From the NCBI GenBank assembly GCA_018398765.1, contig JAHBMJ010003331.1, forward strand, positions 1 through 11,539: DNA of 11,539 nucleotides, written 5' to 3'. Source of the stretch: Chromera velia. Taxonomy: Eukaryota; Sar; Chromeraceae. Shown piece by piece: positions 8,851 to 11,539 of the stretch; position 1 is the stretch's first letter; each line of letters starts with the position of its first letter. Under the pieces are notes generated by a model. It was not told where the DNA came from, did no database searches, and saw only the letters and a list, made by a program, of their open reading frames with translations. The position numbers were made by a program, and so were the translations under genes.

Positions 8851-8880
8851 CTCTCCTCTCCTCTCCTCTCCTCTCCTCTC
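8851..8880. repeat. (CTCTC)6 minisatellite
   Basis: Six perfect copies of the 5-mer CTCTC lie in a pyrimidine-rich tract that starts with C runs at about 8838. Confidence 0.9.
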
Positions 8881-9432
8881 GTCTCCAGAAAGGAAAGGAA
8901 AGCATTACTTAAATAAATAGGGAATAATTGACATGATGATGACCTGCAACTTAATCGTGTTCCTCTATCCCGAAAAGGTCAACAAACCCGTCTCTGCTTC
9001 TTTTCTTTTCTTTTCTGTTCCTTTCTTTAGAGGCAAGGGAATATTTCGGCTCGCTTGTGCGTCCAAAAGGGACGTACATGCACCGTTGATTCCTCATGCC
9101 TCTCTTTGTTCGATTGAAGAGAAGAGAAGAGACCCACCCACCCATGCATGCAGTGAGAGCAGGGTCGATCTCTCTCTCTCTCTTCTTTTCCCGTCTCTCT
9201 TCTCGATTTGCCTTCATCCTCGTCTCTATCCTCTCAATTGCATTCGCATTGCGTTATCCTTTCCTCTTTTCTTTGGTCCCCCCCCTCCGCCCCTCAACAA
9301 GGGCGAACATAAATAAATCCTACACACGTGCTTCTTTCCTACTCCACCCCCTTGATCTTCTCTCTCTGAGTGTCTTTCCCCTCCCCCCGCATGCACCTTC
9401 TCTCTCCCTCTTTCACTCCTCTCCTTTCCTCT

Positions 9433-11110
9433 TCAGAGCGCCTCTGCCTCGCTCTCCCTGAGAGCTCGGAAGAGCTCAAGGTCCTCAGCAAGGTCGGAAC
9501 GGCCCTGGAAGAGAGGACGAAAGTCCTCCTTCGACTCGAAGGATTCCTCGCTGGCCTTGATCGCACGGAGAAGTTCCATGTCCTCGTCCGTCAGGGACAG
9601 AGACGGCTGCTCCGATGATTCGGGGTTGTTGGGCGGTGTGGCCGAGGCAGACGAGGCAGAAGAGGACGCGACGGCAGCAGCCGAAGAGGAGGAGGCCGCG
9701 CCGCTTACCGTCTCATTGAGGGACATGAGGGAGAGGCTAAGGGCAATCTGCAACTCCTTCTCCTCCTGCATCTCCCGCTTCCCTTCCTGGTCGGGCGTGT
9801 CGTGGGTCGCGGGACCTTTTCGGGGGGTCTGGCGGGGGTTCACGGAAGACTCTCGGGGAGCGAAGCAGCTGTAGTCATCCCGGCGAGAGGGAGGCTCGAG
9901 CCCCTGCTCCTCCATGCATCTGCAGACACAAGAAAGAACAGGCAGAGGAAAGAAGAGGCAGAGGAACAGGGACAGACACGATAAGTCCAGAACCGAAAGA
10001 AACCACGGACACACACCCCACTCGACCGCTACATCGTCGATCTTTCAAAACGGTGCGGTCTAAGAAAATGTCAATCTCTTGGCCCTCTCACTCACTCTGC
10101 GATTCATTCTCTCCCCCCTCGATCCCCTCTGATCCCTCACTCACTCTCTCCCACCTGCAGGGCATGAAGGGATGGTGCCAGTCGAACAGTGCCTCCGGGA
10201 ACCGGGGGGGGGTGGGGGGAAGATCGGAGTACTCCATAACGAAGTCGGAAAGGATGGTGTTCCTGCAACAAACAGACAGGGAGGCAAGCAGAAGACAGGT
10301 TGCAGTAGATGTAAAAGAGAGTCGACATACCCCTTCTTTCTGCCTGCTGCTGCTATTCCCTCTGACTTTGTTGTCGTCAGCTGGAGCTTTCTGCTCTCTT
10401 TCTTCCTTTTGTCCTCGATATGCGAATCCCTCGATCTGTGTGTGTATGTGGGCATGCACGCGCTTGTGTGTGGATGCTTTGTCCACCATTGCGTAGATAG
10501 AGACTCTTTGCGTGTGGCTGCTTTGTCCGCCATTCCGTAGACAGAGACTATGGGCCGTCACTGGCACTTCTGGCGGCTTCTGATTTCGTGCACGTGGGAT
10601 ATAGCAGATCCGTGAGCACAAGAAAGAAGAGAACCGGCAACTGAAACTATGAAGTCACAATCCCCCCCCCAGGTCAAACTTACGCCAGCGTGATGTCTGC
10701 CACCCTACCCCGTCTGAAGGTGTTCCTGAGCTTGATGTCCATGATGCTGTCAAAGGCGATCTTGAGCTCGCCCCTCTCCAACTGGCAGAGGTAGTTGGAG
10801 ACGTCCCTTTCAGTGACGTCCTCGGGGAGGTCCACCATCTGCAGTCAGAGCAGAGGAGAAAATGGATGCATGCCCAGACGTCAATACAAAAGAAGACAAG
10901 TGATGTATGCAGACTTTGGTGTGTGCGTGAGGGAGAAAGAGCAGAGAATTCCACCTCCAAAAACGCTGTCTCCGTTTTGCATGTGAGGGGCTGAAGGCAA
11001 AAGCCGACCTCGATCTCCCTGCAGGCACCACACGGCTTTGTCCTCCGCTTGTCCTTCTCCCTCAAGACTCTCATTTCGTGCTCCTCTGCAGGCCTGTAGC
11101 TGATCCTCAT
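9433..11110 (-). CDS. Gene D: protein with three C-terminal ubiquitin-interacting motifs
   Basis: On the minus strand the exons are 11110-11009, 10838-10684, 10262-10155 and 9919-9433 (TGA at 9435-9433), about 283 residues. Introns of 170, 421 and 235 nt are GT-AG (GTCGGC, GTAAGT, GTGGGA; all end GCAG) and phases 0, 2, 2 agree. The last exon encodes three UIM helices: about residues 173-190 (EEKELQIALSLSL, DNA 9715-9768), 231-249 (DEDMELLRAIKASEES, 9541-9594) and 263-282 (AEDLELFRALRESEAE, 9439-9498). Each has an acidic start, a central leucine and the A-x-x-x-S core. A serine/alanine-rich linker separates the first two. UIMs bind ubiquitin, as in endosomal sorting and proteasome adaptors. 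Residues 1-172 are not recognised; they include VDLPEDVTERDVSNYLCQLE and a proline-rich PPTPPRFPE. The start is uncertain: ATG 11110 has a good context (AAAAAAATGA), but the frame stays open upstream, with another ATG at 11161, so 5' exons may be missing. C-terminal UIMs occur in ANKRD13 proteins; I cannot confirm that here. Confidence 0.75.
10468..10549. repeat. 44-bp imperfect tandem duplication in a gene D intron
   Basis: Bases 10468-10505 recur at 10512-10549 with four differences over 38 bases (shared core GCTTTGTCC, then CATT). It lies within the 421-nt intron 10263-10683. Confidence 0.85.
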
Positions 11111-11539
11111 TTTTTTAGTTGCGCGACAGCACAAGGAACCCTTCCCTTCCTCTTCCCGCATACCCTGGACATTAATTTGTGGGCCCTTTTCTGGGCCACG
11201 CCGCCGGAGCGCCGCGTATTGATGCCCGTCTACCGATACAGATGCAACATGCATGCGATGAAGATTGCATGCATACATCTGATCATTATATGCCGTCTCC
11301 ACTGAGGTCTTTTTTTCACGCTCCTGTTATGATCTCTACTGTCAGTGAGAGAGGTCAAGAAGAAAAATGAAAGTCCAAACCCCTATCTGGAAGACTTATC
11401 CGGCAGATCCCGAGCTTTAGAGCCCTAAAGGAGCCAATTTTTTTCTTTTGCGGCCGCCCTGAAGCTGGGCAGGGGGGATTGCGGCTTCGCTGCCTATAAG
11501 CAACAATGTGCACACTTCCTCCTTTGTTAATTGAGATCT
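11111..11539. other. Upstream of gene D
   Basis: This is the promoter and 5' UTR of gene D, or further 5' exons. The gene D frame stays open on the minus strand to about 11302, but its translation has little coding character beyond 11161. TGCATGC sites lie at 11250 and 11266, a plausible promoter position. Nothing else is seen to the window end. Confidence 0.4.

Larger units (their letters stand above)
7485..9432. other. Long low-complexity intergenic region
   Basis: Nearly 2 kb without a convincing gene. It holds AGAC/ACAG tracts (about 7778-7882 and 8581-8652), AC and GA runs, pyrimidine-rich stretches (8180-8300, 9160-9430) and several TGCATGCA sites. Long open frames on both strands are translations of these repeats (runs of S/L, R/E or D/R/Q/T). 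The right end should include the 3' UTR of gene D. A frame near 8397-8530 (PFAEHVWIHHNGQRMQ, then GTAATT) is the only part with mild coding look. Confidence 0.6.

Noticed and set aside
8444-8905. Minus-strand open frame of 153 codons
   Set aside because: Most of it is translated GA, AGAC and CTCTC repeats.
7600-9430. CRISPR array or tRNA genes in the repeat-rich region
   Set aside because: Repeats are simple microsatellites without spacers, and I saw no tRNA-type stems or T-loop box.
9557-9874. Plus-strand open frame of 105 codons
   Set aside because: It is the antisense of the UIM exon of gene D.

Overview
Kind of organism. The window is nuclear DNA of an intron-rich eukaryote. Every gene is split by GT-AG introns, most with a pyrimidine-rich ..TGCAG acceptor, and exons join in phase into longer proteins. 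The intron style, the TC, GA and AGAC microsatellites, a GTPase family common in alveolates and a strong excess of the TGCATGC motif fit an alveolate, perhaps a chromerid alga. This is inference; no marker gene settles it.

Layout, left to right. (1) 1-390 is AT-rich and bounded by a perfect 17-bp inverted repeat, so it may be a small MITE-like element. (2) Gene A, plus strand, 717-2243, four exons: a P-loop GTPase of about 353 residues with G1, G3 and G4 motifs; G4 (TKxD) only appears after splicing. (3) Gene B, plus strand, about 2604-4638: a protein with a diadenylate-cyclase-like (DisA_N/DAC) segment that keeps DGA but lacks RHR, then unrecognised sequence. Its reading frame shifts at short direct or tandem repeats, the clearest a 34-bp duplication at 3607-3674. 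(4) Gene C, plus strand, 5206-6482, four exons: about seven ankyrin repeats. The phase-0 exons each start at the same place in the repeat. It may be the C-terminal half of gene B, joined by an intron 4639-5205. (5) 6483-7480 is AT-rich with small inverted repeats and no gene seen. (6) 7480-9432 is low-complexity DNA rich in microsatellites. (7) Gene D, minus strand, 11110-9433, four exons recognised: a protein ending in three ubiquitin-interacting motifs. (8) 11111-11539 is its upstream region, or holds more 5' exons.

How the genes may work together. A GTPase lies directly before a protein that may combine a catalytically dead nucleotide-sensing fold with ankyrin repeats, on the same strand. 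That could be a sensor and switch pair, but only order and domain content support it. Gene D is on the opposite strand, about 3 kb away, and points to ubiquitin-dependent trafficking or turnover. Exon borders were placed by eye from splice signals, phase and coding character. Borders inside gene B and the starts of genes B, C and D are the least certain.
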